Numbered from the stretch's first letter, positions 17,711-26,774 are shown. The stretch: 64,000 bases of DNA from Candidatus Villigracilis affinis (GCA_016718275.1 JADKEA010000001.1:62001-126000), one strand, 5' to 3'. A program made the numbers and translations. Notes: generated from the sequence alone by a model not told the origin.

Positions 17711-19207
17711 TTATTTTTTATTTGCCTCGAAAAACGCTTCGAGCAATTCTTCCTTCATTTGTTTTGCGAAAGCAGGCTGGTCTGGATACAGATCGTGGAG
17801 TTCTTCGATGTTTTCGCTCAGGTCGTACAACTCGAAGGAATCTTCCGCTTCGTAGCCTGTGTAATAAATGAGTTTGCGGTCTCCTTTTCGCAAAACGACC
17901 GTGGCCTTGTTGAGGATGCCATTGGCGGGGCTGAGTTTGGCTTCCACGGAATATAAACTGCGTTCGTAATCTTCTTCACCGCCGAGGCCGGGCAGCGGCT
18001 TTCCATCGGTCCAGGCAGGGAGCGGATTGCCTGTCAGGTGGGCGAGTGTGGGGAGGATGTCCACGGCATTTGTGGGGGTGTAAATATCACGGCGGGTCTT
18101 CTGCCCCGGTGCGGAGATCAACAACGGGATGTGAATGACCGGGTCGTACAACAACGGCGTGGAATGTCCCTTCTCGCCGCGTTCGAACATCTCGCCATGG
18201 TCAGCGGTGAGGATGACATAACTGTTCTCGAAAAGGCCCTGGCTTTCAAGCGAATCCAACAACCTGCCCAATTCCTGATCGAGGGAGGCGATGTATTCAT
18301 CATATAAACGCCGCGCCAGATTTAGGTCTGCATTCGAAGTACCATCGGCAAAACGATGGTCAGGTTTGCGCATGGGTTTCATGTCATCGCGGAAGGCGTT
18401 GAAGAATTTGTCGGTGGGGCGATAAGGCGTGTGCGGCGGAAGCAGATGCAGGTACGTGAAGAACGGCGCAGGCAGGCTGGGCATCAACGAGATCAACCCA
18501 TCGAATACATCCTCCAACCGAAAAGTGATCGGATAGTTGAGGTCGTGAGGCAATTCCTTGTAACCGTCGGTGGGCAGGTGATTGCTTTGCCACGAATACA
18601 ACAATCTTTCCAGAGAACCCAGCACCAAAGAAGGCGGCGCCTCCCCCACTCTGAACAGAAAATCATCCAACGCGCGCGCTGACATGTTTTTATCTTTGGG
18701 GAAATGATCGCTCAGCAGATAACTCAACTCGGAGAATTCGCCTGAGGAAAGCAGCACATCAACATCATCTTGAAATTGCGAAAGCAAAAGGGTGGCCCAA
18801 AAATTTTGGGGGAAGGCCAGGCGGTGATAGTCACTGCCCAAAACGCGGAAGAGGTTATTCCCCACCATGCTTTGCCGAATCGCGCCGCGATGATTGATGG
18901 CACGATGCTTCCACGGATAGGTGCCCGTCATCAACGAGGCCACGCCGGGAATGGTGTAATTTCCGCTGGAGTTGTGCGCGTGATACACATTTGCGTGTTC
19001 GGCGAAACGCTCCATCGCGGGCGAGGTGGGGCGCGGATATTTATACAACGAGAGGTTTCGCGCGCTCATGGCATCGAACAACAGCACAATGATATTTGGG
19101 CGCGAAGCATCCAACCCGCCGACACGATGTGCGAGGCTGGGCAGCAAAACTGCAGGAGCGGCAGCCCCGAGCAATTTCAAAAAACTACGGCGGTTGAATT
19201 TGGACAT
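17711..19207 (-). CDS. Alkaline-phosphatase-superfamily (sulfatase-fold) enzyme with Thr nucleophile
   Basis: 498 residues. The N-terminus looks like a Tat signal (NRRSFLKLLGAAAPAVLLP), so it is exported. The fold is sulfatase-like: first metal Asp in LLFDAMSARN (Asp45), TADHGEMFERGEKGH near 320, and a final tail typical of the group. Type I sulfatases need Cys/Ser-x-Pro-x-Arg for conversion to formylglycine. Here the site reads NYTIPGVASLMTG with Thr85 in the nucleophile position and no Arg, as in LtaS-like phosphotransferases and some phosphodiesterases. Its neighbours are a membrane protein and a sulfotransferase. It may transfer or remove a phospho- or phosphoglycerol-type group rather than sulfate. 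Confidence 0.8.
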   Translation of the reverse strand: MSKFNRRSFLKLLGAAAPAVLLPSLAHRVGGLDASRPNIIVLLFDAMSARNLSLYKYPRPTSPAMERFAEHANVYHAHNSSGNYTIPGVASLMTGTYPWKHRAINHRGAIRQSMVGNNLFRVLGSDYHRLAFPQNFWATLLLSQFQDDVDVLLSSGEFSELSYLLSDHFPKDKNMSARALDDFLFRVGEAPPSLVLGSLERLLYSWQSNHLPTDGYKELPHDLNYPITFRLEDVFDGLISLMPSLPAPFFTYLHLLPPHTPYRPTDKFFNAFRDDMKPMRKPDHRFADGTSNADLNLARRLYDEYIASLDQELGRLLDSLESQGLFENSYVILTADHGEMFERGEKGHSTPLLYDPVIHIPLLISAPGQKTRRDIYTPTNAVDILPTLAHLTGNPLPAWTDGKPLPGLGGEEDYERSLYSVEAKLSPANGILNKATVVLRKGDRKLIYYTGYEAEDSFELYDLSENIEELHDLYPDQPAFAKQMKEELLEAFFEANKK

Positions 19208-19242
19208 CTATTTTCCTTTTTTGTGCGATGGGCAATGCAGGC

Positions 19243-19804
19243 TCAAAAAATGTTTCGCACCAGCAAAACCAAAACCGAAATCGCTGTGATCGGCATCCAG
19301 ATATACAGAAACACGGTCATGCGATTCGCAAGTTCTTCCATCGTTTTTTTCAAGAAACCAATTCGGCCGAACAGAAAGATCAAAAGAACAACGACAGCCG
19401 CAAAAGCCAGAAGTTTCGGAAGCAATATCGAAGGATGCAGGATATCCTCGAACAAGGTCTGGTTGAAGAGCATCAACCCGCCGAGGGTGAGAAAGGGTCA
19501 ACACACTACCTTTCACCACGAACTGCTCATAAAACCATTTCGAAGGGAGGATCACGCTCAACACAAGCAGCGCAAACAGGATCAAAAGGCTTTCAATAAA
19601 ATTAACCGCCGCCGTATACACATAAATGCCCCCAACCTGTCCCAGCGTTGAAAAATTGAGCCAGCTTGAAAGCCTCCAAAAATACTGAAAGAGCGACCAC
19701 ACATACACCATCATCACGATGACGGCATAAACGGGGATGATCTGCTCCCAGCGGGGAATCTTTTTGACGATGTCCAAGGGGAATATTTCCTTCACGACTT
19801 GCAA
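19243..19804 (-). CDS. Small polytopic membrane protein, frameshifted
   Basis: Two frames together encode about 185 residues with four membrane helices. The first frame starts near 19804 (TTG or the GTG shortly after) and gives two helices, ending in EQFVVKGSV. The second frame continues from about 19500 (LGGLMLFNQTLFEDILHPSILLPKLLAF) with two more helices and stops at 19243. The first frame otherwise runs on into a non-hydrophobic Cys/Arg-rich tail to 19208, which does not look like protein. A single-base indel near 19490-19510 would join them. It lies between a sulfotransferase and a sulfatase-fold gene. No family recognised. Confidence 0.6.
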
Positions 19805-19871
19805 CGCTTCGCACTTAACCGAAAGCTGATTCTGTTTCGAGGGGCATTGTCAGCCAACAAGGCGTCGCACC

Positions 19872-20900
19872 TTACCAATTCAAATCCTGCTCATACTTCC
19901 AGCGGATCAACATCTCACCCGCGACTTCTTTGAACACAGCCTTATCGCGTTCGGTGAACAGCCGCGCCCAGTTGCCAGCCTGTCCCTTCGGCAAAAAGGA
20001 TGCAATGCTTTCGTTACGTTTGGATTGCCACTCTTCATCAGGATTCGTGGACATTTCAGCGCGCAGGGATGCATCGAGGGCTGGGTCAATGCCTTTCACG
20101 GAGAGGAACTTCCACAGTTTGCTCATTTCATCGAACGGCTGGGAAAGCAGGTCTTCGTAGCGCATTCCAAAATAATGGTTATTGAACAGTCTGCGGCCTT
20201 CGTCTTCTGTTTCGGTCAGGTCTTTCACCCAGTCTTTGGCAACGCGGCGGATGAAGGTTTCGGTGAATATCGAACGGCGGCCATCTGAAAAGGGAACAGG
20301 ATCAAGCCGCAGGTCCGACATGATGCGTTTGTCTTCCGACGTCAGAAACTTTGATTCTTCGACGAAATTCCGAAAACGTTCCGAAATCAACACGTCACGT
20401 CCATCGCGGACGATGCAAATCATTTTCGCATCGGGATAAACTGCGTGCATATCGCGCACGGCCTGCCCATGGATGGTGGAGGATGGGCTTTTATCGCCGA
20501 CGATCATTTTGCCTTCGCGGGCGGCATCGCGCTCCATGATGAAATCTGCGACGGCACGCAGTACCAGCGGAGAAAGGTCACTGCCCTGATTCCAGCGGTT
20601 GGATTTGCGGGTGAGCCATTCCTCGGCTTCGGGCGAATCGACCAATGATTTAAGCAGCGGTTTGCGCGTAAAAAAATGCGCCTGATAATTGCAGTGGACT
20701 TCGGGATGCAAACGGGCAAGGCGCATGAGCAGGGTCGTCCCCGAGCGGGCATGGCCGAAGATGAAAAACTTATCGCGCGGAAAAAAGGCGCGGGCTTCGG
20801 CAACTTCCTCGGCGGTGATGGCAGGGATTGGATTGCGGTTTTTCTTTTGAGGTTCACCGCGCAAGAGAATTTTTGCGGCAAGTTTCAAGCGATTCAGCAA
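19872..20900 (-). CDS. PAPS-dependent sulfotransferase (second)
   Basis: 342 residues of a different sulfotransferase branch from the gene at 6149. The 5'-phosphosulfate loop is GHARSGTTLLMRL (about residues 49-61). The 3'-phosphate site is RDGRDVLIS (Arg165 onward). Near the C-terminus KGQAGNWARLFTERDK corresponds to the conserved G-x-W-x-x-x-F segment that contacts PAPS. It is the first gene of a minus-strand run leading to the membrane protein, the sulfatase-fold enzyme and the Gfo/Idh gene. It probably sulfates a surface glycan; the acceptor is unknown. Confidence 0.9.
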   Translation of the reverse strand: MLNRLKLAAKILLRGEPQKKNRNPIPAITAEEVAEARAFFPRDKFFIFGHARSGTTLLMRLARLHPEVHCNYQAHFFTRKPLLKSLVDSPEAEEWLTRKSNRWNQGSDLSPLVLRAVADFIMERDAAREGKMIVGDKSPSSTIHGQAVRDMHAVYPDAKMICIVRDGRDVLISERFRNFVEESKFLTSEDKRIMSDLRLDPVPFSDGRRSIFTETFIRRVAKDWVKDLTETEDEGRRLFNNHYFGMRYEDLLSQPFDEMSKLWKFLSVKGIDPALDASLRAEMSTNPDEEWQSKRNESIASFLPKGQAGNWARLFTERDKAVFKEVAGEMLIRWKYEQDLNW

Positions 20901-21147
20901 GGGTTGTTTCTCCTAACCGCCTGATTTTACTGGAAATATCGCCTGCTTCAGTTACCACCTTGAGATTCATCCAGATTCTTTGCTGCAAATTACGTTAATT
21001 CACACGGTTTTTGAGGATTACTTTGCGGAAATCCCCGCTTCGTTTCATTGCTGCTTAACTTTTCATTCAAACAGTTGTACAATGCTAAATATTATTCATC
21101 GCAAAATTCCTTTATTTTGCGCACTTAATGTCGGAAAGGCGGGGCGA

Positions 21148-22156
21148 ATGTCACGGGGTTTATCTTTGTTCAAAAAGCGCTTGTCAATTTTCCTGTGCGG
21201 ATTCCAGGCACTGGCGGTTATGCTGGGGAGTGTTGGGTGTGTTCCACCATCCATCATGACACAGGCGCCTGTCGTTGCCGCTTTGGAAGCCTGTACACCA
21301 GTACCATTAGAGACCGTAAATGTATATCGGACGATTCCGCAACCGTGGGCAAACATCATCTTTGAATATGCCTACTCAACGACTCCCGTCACCTCCATTC
21401 CAGCATTTATTTACACAATTTCAAGGAGCGCAATATGCCGCGTTCCAAAAGTTGATCACCGAAACACAACGCTGGTCTGATACGGAAACGATCACGTTGG
21501 ATGGAGCCAACAAGGTACGAATCACGCTCACTTTCGTCAGCCCGCAATTGCTCCAAGCTGTGTATCTCAACCAGGTGTTAAAAGATGGGTATCCCACCAG
21601 CGGGTTTCCAGAACAACTTCAAAACATGCTCAACAATGTAGCCGCTCGTGATGAGCTGCTATTTCTGTTGACAGTCTCCCCGGCAAACAGCATCAACCCG
21701 ATCCGCCACACCATTGAACTCCCAATTGATGAAATCATTCTAAACAATTCTGAAAACCTGCAAGTTCCACACAGCCATGACGACCATAATCTTGCCCAAT
21801 CCATCGACACGGCATCAGATGCCGTATTTGGTTATCTTGCCTTTCCCTTCACCCAATCAACAAATGGTGAATGCAAATGGGTCCTGAATCCAAAATTCAA
21901 CACGAACATTGTCGTTACCATGCCTTACATTAAAGTAGATGGCACCAAAAACAACACGTCGTATTCCTGGACAATTCCATATACCTCCCTGATCAACCAA
22001 GTGATAACTTTGGAGGCCCTTAATTTTAATCCCCCGCCCGGTTACAACTTAAGTATCATTACACCGTCGTCACTGCCGCCTAGCGGATTAAATCAGCCAA
22101 ACTACGAACAGGATTTTGCAAAATTCATCTGGAAGCAGATCACGGGAAGTTATTAA
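21148..22156 (+). CDS. Hypothetical lipoprotein, frameshifted
   Basis: From ATG 21148 a lipoprotein signal is encoded (KKRLSIFLCGFQALAVMLGSVGC). About 60 residues later (TTPVTSIPAFIYT) the frame is lost near 21410-21425, and the continuation (LFTQFQGAQYAAFQKLITETQ...) runs in another frame to 22156, giving about 335 residues in all. A single-base indel there would restore one protein. The mature part is mostly beta-rich with no motif I recognise. A TACAAT box near 21076 could be its promoter. Its stop is three bases before the HDAC-family start. Confidence 0.65.
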
Positions 22157-22159
22157 CCC

Positions 22160-23170
22160 ATGAAAACCATTTTTACTTTTGTGCCATCAAAAACGCATGA
22201 ATTCCCAGACCACCCCGAAAGGCCCGGGCGGTTGGATGTGCTGGAGCCGCTGCTTGCCTCGGTGGATGCGGAAAGAATCGAGGCCGTGCGCGCCACACCT
22301 GAGCAGATCGCACAGGCACACAACCCTCAATTGGTCAAAGCCATTGCGGAGGTTTGCACACGCGGACCGGGCATCATCGATCACGCGCCTACCTATATCA
22401 CGCAGACCTCTTATGAAGATGCACTGCTCGCAGCAGGCGGCGTGATCACCTGCACGCGTGCGGTGCTCAACGGCGAGGCAAAGAACGCCTTTGCGATTGT
22501 CCGCCCGCCGGGGCACCATGCCGAGCCAGACCGCGCGATGGGCTTTTGCATTTTCAACAACATTGCCATCGCGGCGCGTGAAGCGCTGGCAAACGGATTA
22601 CAGCGCGTGATGGTCATCGATTATGACGCGCATCACGGCAACGGCACACAGGCGGTTTGTGTGGATGACGACCGTTTTGGATTCATTTCGACCCACCAGT
22701 GGGGAATTTACCCCGGCACAGGCTGGATCAATGACGCGCCTCACGCAAAGGGACGGCTGGTCAATGTACCCTTGCATGAGTTTGCAGGCGACGGAACCTT
22801 CGCGCGCGTGGCTGACGAGATTTTCAAGCCCGTGGTGGAATCCTTCCGCCCGCAGATGCTGTTGATCTCGGCAGGCTTCGACGCGCATTGGAACGACCCG
22901 ATCACCTCGCTGGGACTCTCCACACGCGGGTATTATGAAATTTCAAAAAAACTTGTTGCGCTTGCAGATGAGCATTGCGGCGGCAAGGTCGTCTTTGTTT
23001 TGGAAGGCGGCTACGATCCGTACAACGTCGCCAACGGGGCGATGGCTGTCTTCGACGCATTGACCCACTCTCCGTTAAGAAAAGATGCGGGCGACCCATC
23101 GCCTTATCCTGATTCGGATCACGAGTCCCGCATTCATGATATTTTGAAATGGCACGGCATCGCACAATAA
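22160..23170 (+). CDS. Histone deacetylase-family amidohydrolase (AcuC/APAH-like)
   Basis: 336 residues of the zinc-dependent HDAC superfamily, which in bacteria removes acyl groups from polyamines, protein lysines or small amides. The charge-relay His pair is in RPPGHHAEPD (119-120). The zinc ligands are in DYDAHHGNGT (Asp156, His158) and AGFDAHWND. The C-terminal LEGGYDPYNVA supplies the catalytic-pocket Tyr. Length and motifs are complete. It starts right after the lipoprotein gene, so the two may be co-transcribed, with no obvious functional link. Confidence 0.93.
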   Translation: MKTIFTFVPSKTHEFPDHPERPGRLDVLEPLLASVDAERIEAVRATPEQIAQAHNPQLVKAIAEVCTRGPGIIDHAPTYITQTSYEDALLAAGGVITCTRAVLNGEAKNAFAIVRPPGHHAEPDRAMGFCIFNNIAIAAREALANGLQRVMVIDYDAHHGNGTQAVCVDDDRFGFISTHQWGIYPGTGWINDAPHAKGRLVNVPLHEFAGDGTFARVADEIFKPVVESFRPQMLLISAGFDAHWNDPITSLGLSTRGYYEISKKLVALADEHCGGKVVFVLEGGYDPYNVANGAMAVFDALTHSPLRKDAGDPSPYPDSDHESRIHDILKWHGIAQ

Positions 23171-23216
23171 AAAAATTTTGTTGTAGAATCACTCGCGAAG
23201 GATAAAGGAGTGAGAG

Positions 23217-24266
23217 ATGCAAAGAAAACAAAGTAAAGGTTTCGTTGAGCTTGAATGGGTTTGCCCAAGTTGCGACGGCGTCAACAAGGGGTCGAGGAAG
23301 ACTTGTCAGGCTTGCGGAGCGCCCCAGCCTGATGATGTCAAGTTTCAGCGCGCAGCGGATGAAAAAATCATTACCGATGAGAAGGTTGCCAGCGCGGCAA
23401 AAGCAGGCGCAGACATCCATTGCGGTTTTTGCGGCACGCGCAACCCCGCCGCTGCGACGAATTGTTCACAATGCGGCGGTGATTTGAAGGAAGGCAAGGC
23501 AAGACAGGCGGGACAGGTTATGCAGGCGGCTCCCGCTGTAAAGATCATCAACTGTAAAAATTGCGGAGCTGAGAATCCGAGCAGTGAACGGGTATGCGGC
23601 AAATGCGGCGCACCTTTGCCACGCACAGTCGTTGAGCCAGTTCCCGCGGCAGGAGTAGTGACACCTGCGGCAAAGGCTCAGCCTAAAAAGGTAAACTGGC
23701 TTTTGTTCGGCGGCATCGGCGCATTTTTGGCGGTGTGTTGTATCGCGATCTTTGCCCTGCTTGTGTTCCCATCCAAGTCTGTGGAGGGGACCGTGGCCGA
23801 TGTGTACTGGCAGACTTCCGTTCCTTTGCAGGAGATCCGCGCGGTGAATTATTCCAATGAGCGTGGAAGCCCGCCCTCGGGTGCATATGATGTTTCGTGT
23901 CATACGGAGAGCCAGGAAATCTGTGAAGACAAGACCGTGGATAGGGGCAATGGCTTCGCCGAGGTTGTGACCGAGTGCCGCACCGAAAGCCAGGATTATT
24001 GCAGTTACACCGTTGATGAGTGGGCGACCATTCAATCATATGATTTGAGCGGCAGCGACCTGTTTCCAGAGTATGCAGAGCCGAGTGTATTCAATGGTCA
24101 GCGGCTCGGGAATGCGTCGGCGACCCTGACTGTCACCTTCAGCACGCCGAAGGGAGAAATTACCTATTCGCCGAGCTCGGTCAGCGAGTTTCAACAGTTC
24201 CAGATCGGCAGTACATGGACTTTGAAGTTGAACGCGCTAGGCGGGGTTTTGAGCGTGGGAAGGTAG
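23217..24266 (+). CDS. Zinc-ribbon membrane protein
   Basis: 349 residues, with AAGGAG seven bases before ATG 23217 and a TAGAAT -10 box near 23185. Three CxxC...CxxC zinc ribbons lie in the first 145 residues: CPSC...CQAC, CGFC...CSQC and CKNC...CGKC. A single membrane helix follows (LLFGGIGAFLAVCCIAIFALLVF, about 162-184), then a soluble beta-rich domain with four Cys (CHTESQEIC, CRTESQDYC) that may form disulfides outside. The cytoplasmic ribbons suggest protein or nucleic-acid contacts. The function is unknown. Confidence 0.8.
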   Translation: MQRKQSKGFVELEWVCPSCDGVNKGSRKTCQACGAPQPDDVKFQRAADEKIITDEKVASAAKAGADIHCGFCGTRNPAAATNCSQCGGDLKEGKARQAGQVMQAAPAVKIINCKNCGAENPSSERVCGKCGAPLPRTVVEPVPAAGVVTPAAKAQPKKVNWLLFGGIGAFLAVCCIAIFALLVFPSKSVEGTVADVYWQTSVPLQEIRAVNYSNERGSPPSGAYDVSCHTESQEICEDKTVDRGNGFAEVVTECRTESQDYCSYTVDEWATIQSYDLSGSDLFPEYAEPSVFNGQRLGNASATLTVTFSTPKGEITYSPSSVSEFQQFQIGSTWTLKLNALGGVLSVGR

Positions 24267-24278
24267 TGGGTAAAAAAA

Positions 24279-24774
24279 TGACAGATCGGGCTGAAGACTC
24301 GTCTCAGAATGATGTTTTATACACAGACGACCTGGCACTTAATCGCAGAAGGCAGTTATCTGAAGCGCAAAAGAAACGTCTATGCCCGGCGCTGTTTTTT
24401 GCTTAGCTACAGGAGATCAATGTAATATTCTTGCTACGCAGGGTTACTTTCAATGCGCTATCAAATTGAATTGCGGTATCTTGGGTTGTTCGCGATGGGA
24501 TCTTCTCCATAGGCACTGCATATTAAGTGCCGCACCATACAGGGATGATATCAAAAATGGGAAAGTAAAAACGACTTCAGGACAGGTGTTCAAGCAAGCC
24601 GTTCTTCGAAGCATGTTCAGCAAAGGGGTTTATCTGGGCCATTGTTTCGTGAGTGTAAACGACAAGGTATTCACAATCTCTCCGTATTTTTACGACTGGA
24701 TGGCGAACGAAGGTTATTATCGAATTTACTTCACGCCCGAAACAAAAAGAGTGGTCAATATCGAAGAATTGTAG
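24279..24774 (+). pseudogene. Degenerate small membrane protein gene
   Basis: From ATG 24279 the sequence encodes TDDLALNRRRQLSEAQKKRLCPALFF, which resembles the cytoplasmic head of a small Chloroflexi membrane protein, then stops at 24406. The middle has several stops where membrane helices would be expected. From about 24525 another frame gives a well-conserved-looking tail (SAAPYRDDIKNGKVKTTSGQV ... YYRIYFTPETKRVVNIEEL, up to 24774). Head and tail fit one family (a two-helix protein with a C-terminal beta-rich domain), so I read it as a decayed copy. The evidence is pattern memory, not a search. Confidence 0.5.
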
Positions 24775-24810
24775 AGTTATCAAAACTAGATAGATACTTT
24801 CTCGCCAAAA

Positions 24811-24836
24811 CTCCCGACCCAATCGGGAGTTTTTCT
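24811..24836 (+). terminator. Rho-independent terminator
   Basis: CTCCCGA-CCCAA-TCGGGAG stem-loop followed by TTTTT. It ends just before the -10 box of the next gene, so terminator and promoter are nearly superposed. Confidence 0.8.
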
Positions 24837-24839
24837 CTT

Positions 24840-24845
24840 TATAAT
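24840..24845 (+). promoter_or_regulatory. TATAAT box giving leaderless transcript
   Basis: TATAAT ends six bases before ATG 24852, so the transcript should begin at or within a base or two of the start codon. No ribosome site precedes the ATG. Confidence 0.5.
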
Positions 24846-24851
24846 GACCGT

Positions 24852-26081
24852 ATGAATCATTCAGTGGCAATTATCGGCGGCGGGCCTGCAGGGTTGATGG
24901 CGGCAGAGGTTTTGAGCGGACATGGCGTGCAGGTGGATGTGTACGATTCCATGTCATCGCTGGGGCGGAAATTTTTGATGGCGGGCAAAAGCGGATTGAA
25001 TCTCACGCACGCAGAGCCGTTCGAGAAATTCGTTTCACGGTATGGAAATCGAAAAAATGAAGTGGAAAAGTGGTTATCTGATTTCACGCCCGATGACCTG
25101 CGCGAGTGGGCGCGCGGACTCGGGGTGGAAACTTTCGTTGGCACATCGGGGCGGGTCTTTCCGAAAGAGATGAAGGCCAGTCCCCTGCTGCGGGCTTGGT
25201 TGAAACGGCTGGGCGATGCGGGAGTCAATTTTCATTTGCGGCACAGGTGGGCTGGAGCAATTACCGCCGGGGACAGTGGCGGGAGCATCATTAAATTTGA
25301 AACGCCCGAGGACGAAAAAACTGTTCATGCCGATGCGGTGATTCTGGCGCTTGGCGGGGGCAGTTGGGCAAGACTCGGCTCGGACGGCGTATGGGTCAAT
25401 TGGTTGAAGCAGGCCGGGGTTAAGGTCGAAGCGTTGAAACCATCCAATTGCGGATTTGATGTGACATGGAGTCCGCATTTTCGGGAGCGATTCGATGGTC
25501 AGCCGCTGAAATCGGTAGTGTTGTCGTTTGGGTCGTTCCATCAACAGGGAGAATTCATTGTGACGAAGGAAGGCGTGGAGGGGAGTTTGATCTACGCTGC
25601 TTCGGCGCCGCTCCGTGATGAGATCGAAGCCAATGGCAAGGCAGTCCTTGAATTGGACATGACACCCGACAGGTCACACGAGTGGCTGGTTGAAAGATTA
25701 TCAAAACCGCGCGGCTCGCGTTCGATGTCGAGTCATCTTGAAAAGACGGTGGGGTTGAAAGGCGTGAAGGTGGGGCTGCTGCATGAGTTCATGCCAAAAG
25801 AGGAATTTTCAAACACAGAACGGTTGGCGGCTTTCATCAAACACATGCCCATCCCATTGATCGCGACACGTCCGCTGGATGAGGCGATCAGTTCCGCTGG
25901 CGGCGTGATGTTCGAATCTCTGGATGAACATTTGATGCTTCGCGAACTCCCAGGGATCTTTTGCGCAGGCGAGATGCTCGATTGGGAAGCGCCGACAGGA
26001 GGCTATTTATTGACCGCCTGTTTCGCCAGTGGACGCAAAGCAGGAAACAGCGCAATGGCATGGATAAAAGCTCATCAATAA
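24852..26081 (+). CDS. BaiN/HI0933-type FAD-dependent flavoprotein
   Basis: 409 residues from ATG 24852, chosen because the FAD-binding motif IIGGGPAGLMAAEVL follows immediately. Other family marks are MAGKSGLNLTH, RVFPKEMKASPLLRAWLKRL and the C-terminal FAD contact GEMLDWEAPTGGYLLTACFASGRKAG. The family (sometimes called TIGR03862 or BaiN-like) comprises NAD(P)/FAD oxidoreductases; one characterised member reduces bile-acid intermediates, but most are of unknown role. An in-frame segment (TAGDSGGS, DNA 25264-25286) matches 21 of 23 bases of a stretch in the glycosyltransferase at 14649. It probably starts a leaderless message. Confidence 0.85.
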   Translation: MNHSVAIIGGGPAGLMAAEVLSGHGVQVDVYDSMSSLGRKFLMAGKSGLNLTHAEPFEKFVSRYGNRKNEVEKWLSDFTPDDLREWARGLGVETFVGTSGRVFPKEMKASPLLRAWLKRLGDAGVNFHLRHRWAGAITAGDSGGSIIKFETPEDEKTVHADAVILALGGGSWARLGSDGVWVNWLKQAGVKVEALKPSNCGFDVTWSPHFRERFDGQPLKSVVLSFGSFHQQGEFIVTKEGVEGSLIYAASAPLRDEIEANGKAVLELDMTPDRSHEWLVERLSKPRGSRSMSSHLEKTVGLKGVKVGLLHEFMPKEEFSNTERLAAFIKHMPIPLIATRPLDEAISSAGGVMFESLDEHLMLRELPGIFCAGEMLDWEAPTGGYLLTACFASGRKAGNSAMAWIKAHQ

Positions 26082-26108
26082 TTCCAAACTCTTTGAAAAG
26101 GAGAGAAT

Positions 26109-26561
26109 ATGAACAAGGATAAACGCGCGGAATTGCTAAAAGATGAATACATCATGCTGCAACATTTCTACGAAGACATGGACAGCAAAGGGTTGAACAT
26201 CAAGAATTGGGCGATCACGGTCGCACTTGCGACGATCGGCGCTGGATTCCTGTACAAGAACAGTGTTTTGTTCCTCATTGCTTTTGGCGCCTCGATCGTG
26301 TTTTGGTTTCTTGAAGGTCACTGGCGGGGTTTATCTCATTTCTTTTCGACACGGATTCAGGAAATCGAAAAGATCATCCGGGAGGAAAAGCATGGTGAAG
26401 CGATACCGCTCCAGACCTACTCAAGCTGGTCAAAGGAGTACAGCGCAAAAGGCGACCAGACCATCAAGTACATGCAAAAAGTGAATGTTGCAATTCCGCA
26501 TGTGTTTATTGCGCTGCTCAGTCTCATATTGTTTATTCTGGGTTTATACGGCGTACTGTGA
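26109..26561 (+). CDS. Small membrane protein, SLATT-like
   Basis: 150 residues, with AAAGGAGAG before ATG 26109. A charged N-terminus is followed by two closely spaced helices (about 33-66), a coiled-coil-like amphipathic stretch (FFSTRIQEIEKIIREEKHGE) and a C-terminal helix (about 128-150). The layout of paired helices and a cytoplasmic helical arm resembles SLATT-type membrane proteins, but I cannot confirm the family. It lies 27 bases after the flavoprotein and may be co-transcribed. Confidence 0.65.
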   Translation: MNKDKRAELLKDEYIMLQHFYEDMDSKGLNIKNWAITVALATIGAGFLYKNSVLFLIAFGASIVFWFLEGHWRGLSHFFSTRIQEIEKIIREEKHGEAIPLQTYSSWSKEYSAKGDQTIKYMQKVNVAIPHVFIALLSLILFILGLYGVL

Positions 26562-26602
26562 ATCATTTATAAAGACAATGAAATGCCGCGAAAATTTTTG
26601 AG

Positions 26603-26631
26603 TTGACATGCCCTATTCGCTATGATATAAA
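26603..26631 (+). promoter_or_regulatory. Strong sigma-70-type promoter of the SAM riboswitch
   Basis: TTGACA (26603-26608) and TATAAA (26626-26631) are separated by exactly 17 bases. The expected start near 26638 lies just ahead of the aptamer. Confidence 0.8.
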
Positions 26632-26654
26632 AACGAAAACAATATTTTAGCTGT

Positions 26655-26753
26655 ACTCATCCAGAGAGGCTGAGGGACCGACCCTTTGAAGCCTCGGCAA
26701 CCGTTCAAGCGGTGCCAACTTCGGCAGACCGTAAACGAGTCTGGTAGATGAGA
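26655..26753 (+). ncRNA. SAM-I (S-box) riboswitch aptamer
   Basis: The sequence follows the S-box consensus: CTCATCCAGAGAGGC, GAGGGACCGACCC, GAAGCCTCGGCAACC, GGTGCCAAC and closing GATGAGAG. P1 pairs CTCATC (26656-26661) with GATGAG (26747-26752). It senses S-adenosylmethionine and shuts off transcription through the terminator just downstream. The TGAGAG at 26749-26754 can pair with CTCTCA (26778-26783) in the terminator's left arm, which gives the expected antiterminator. The next gene is a YdeI-like protein, not a methionine gene; metH is about 2.7 kb further on. Confidence 0.95.
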
Positions 26754-26774
26754 GATGATATGTGTCTCGCATGT

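Noticed and set aside
17711..19207. Annotation as a type I sulfatase
   Set aside because: The formylglycine motif is absent (Thr and no Arg), so only superfamily membership is supported.
18770..19651. A 293-codon plus-strand frame
   Set aside because: It runs opposite the sulfatase-fold gene and the frameshifted membrane protein, both of which have clear protein features; this frame has none.
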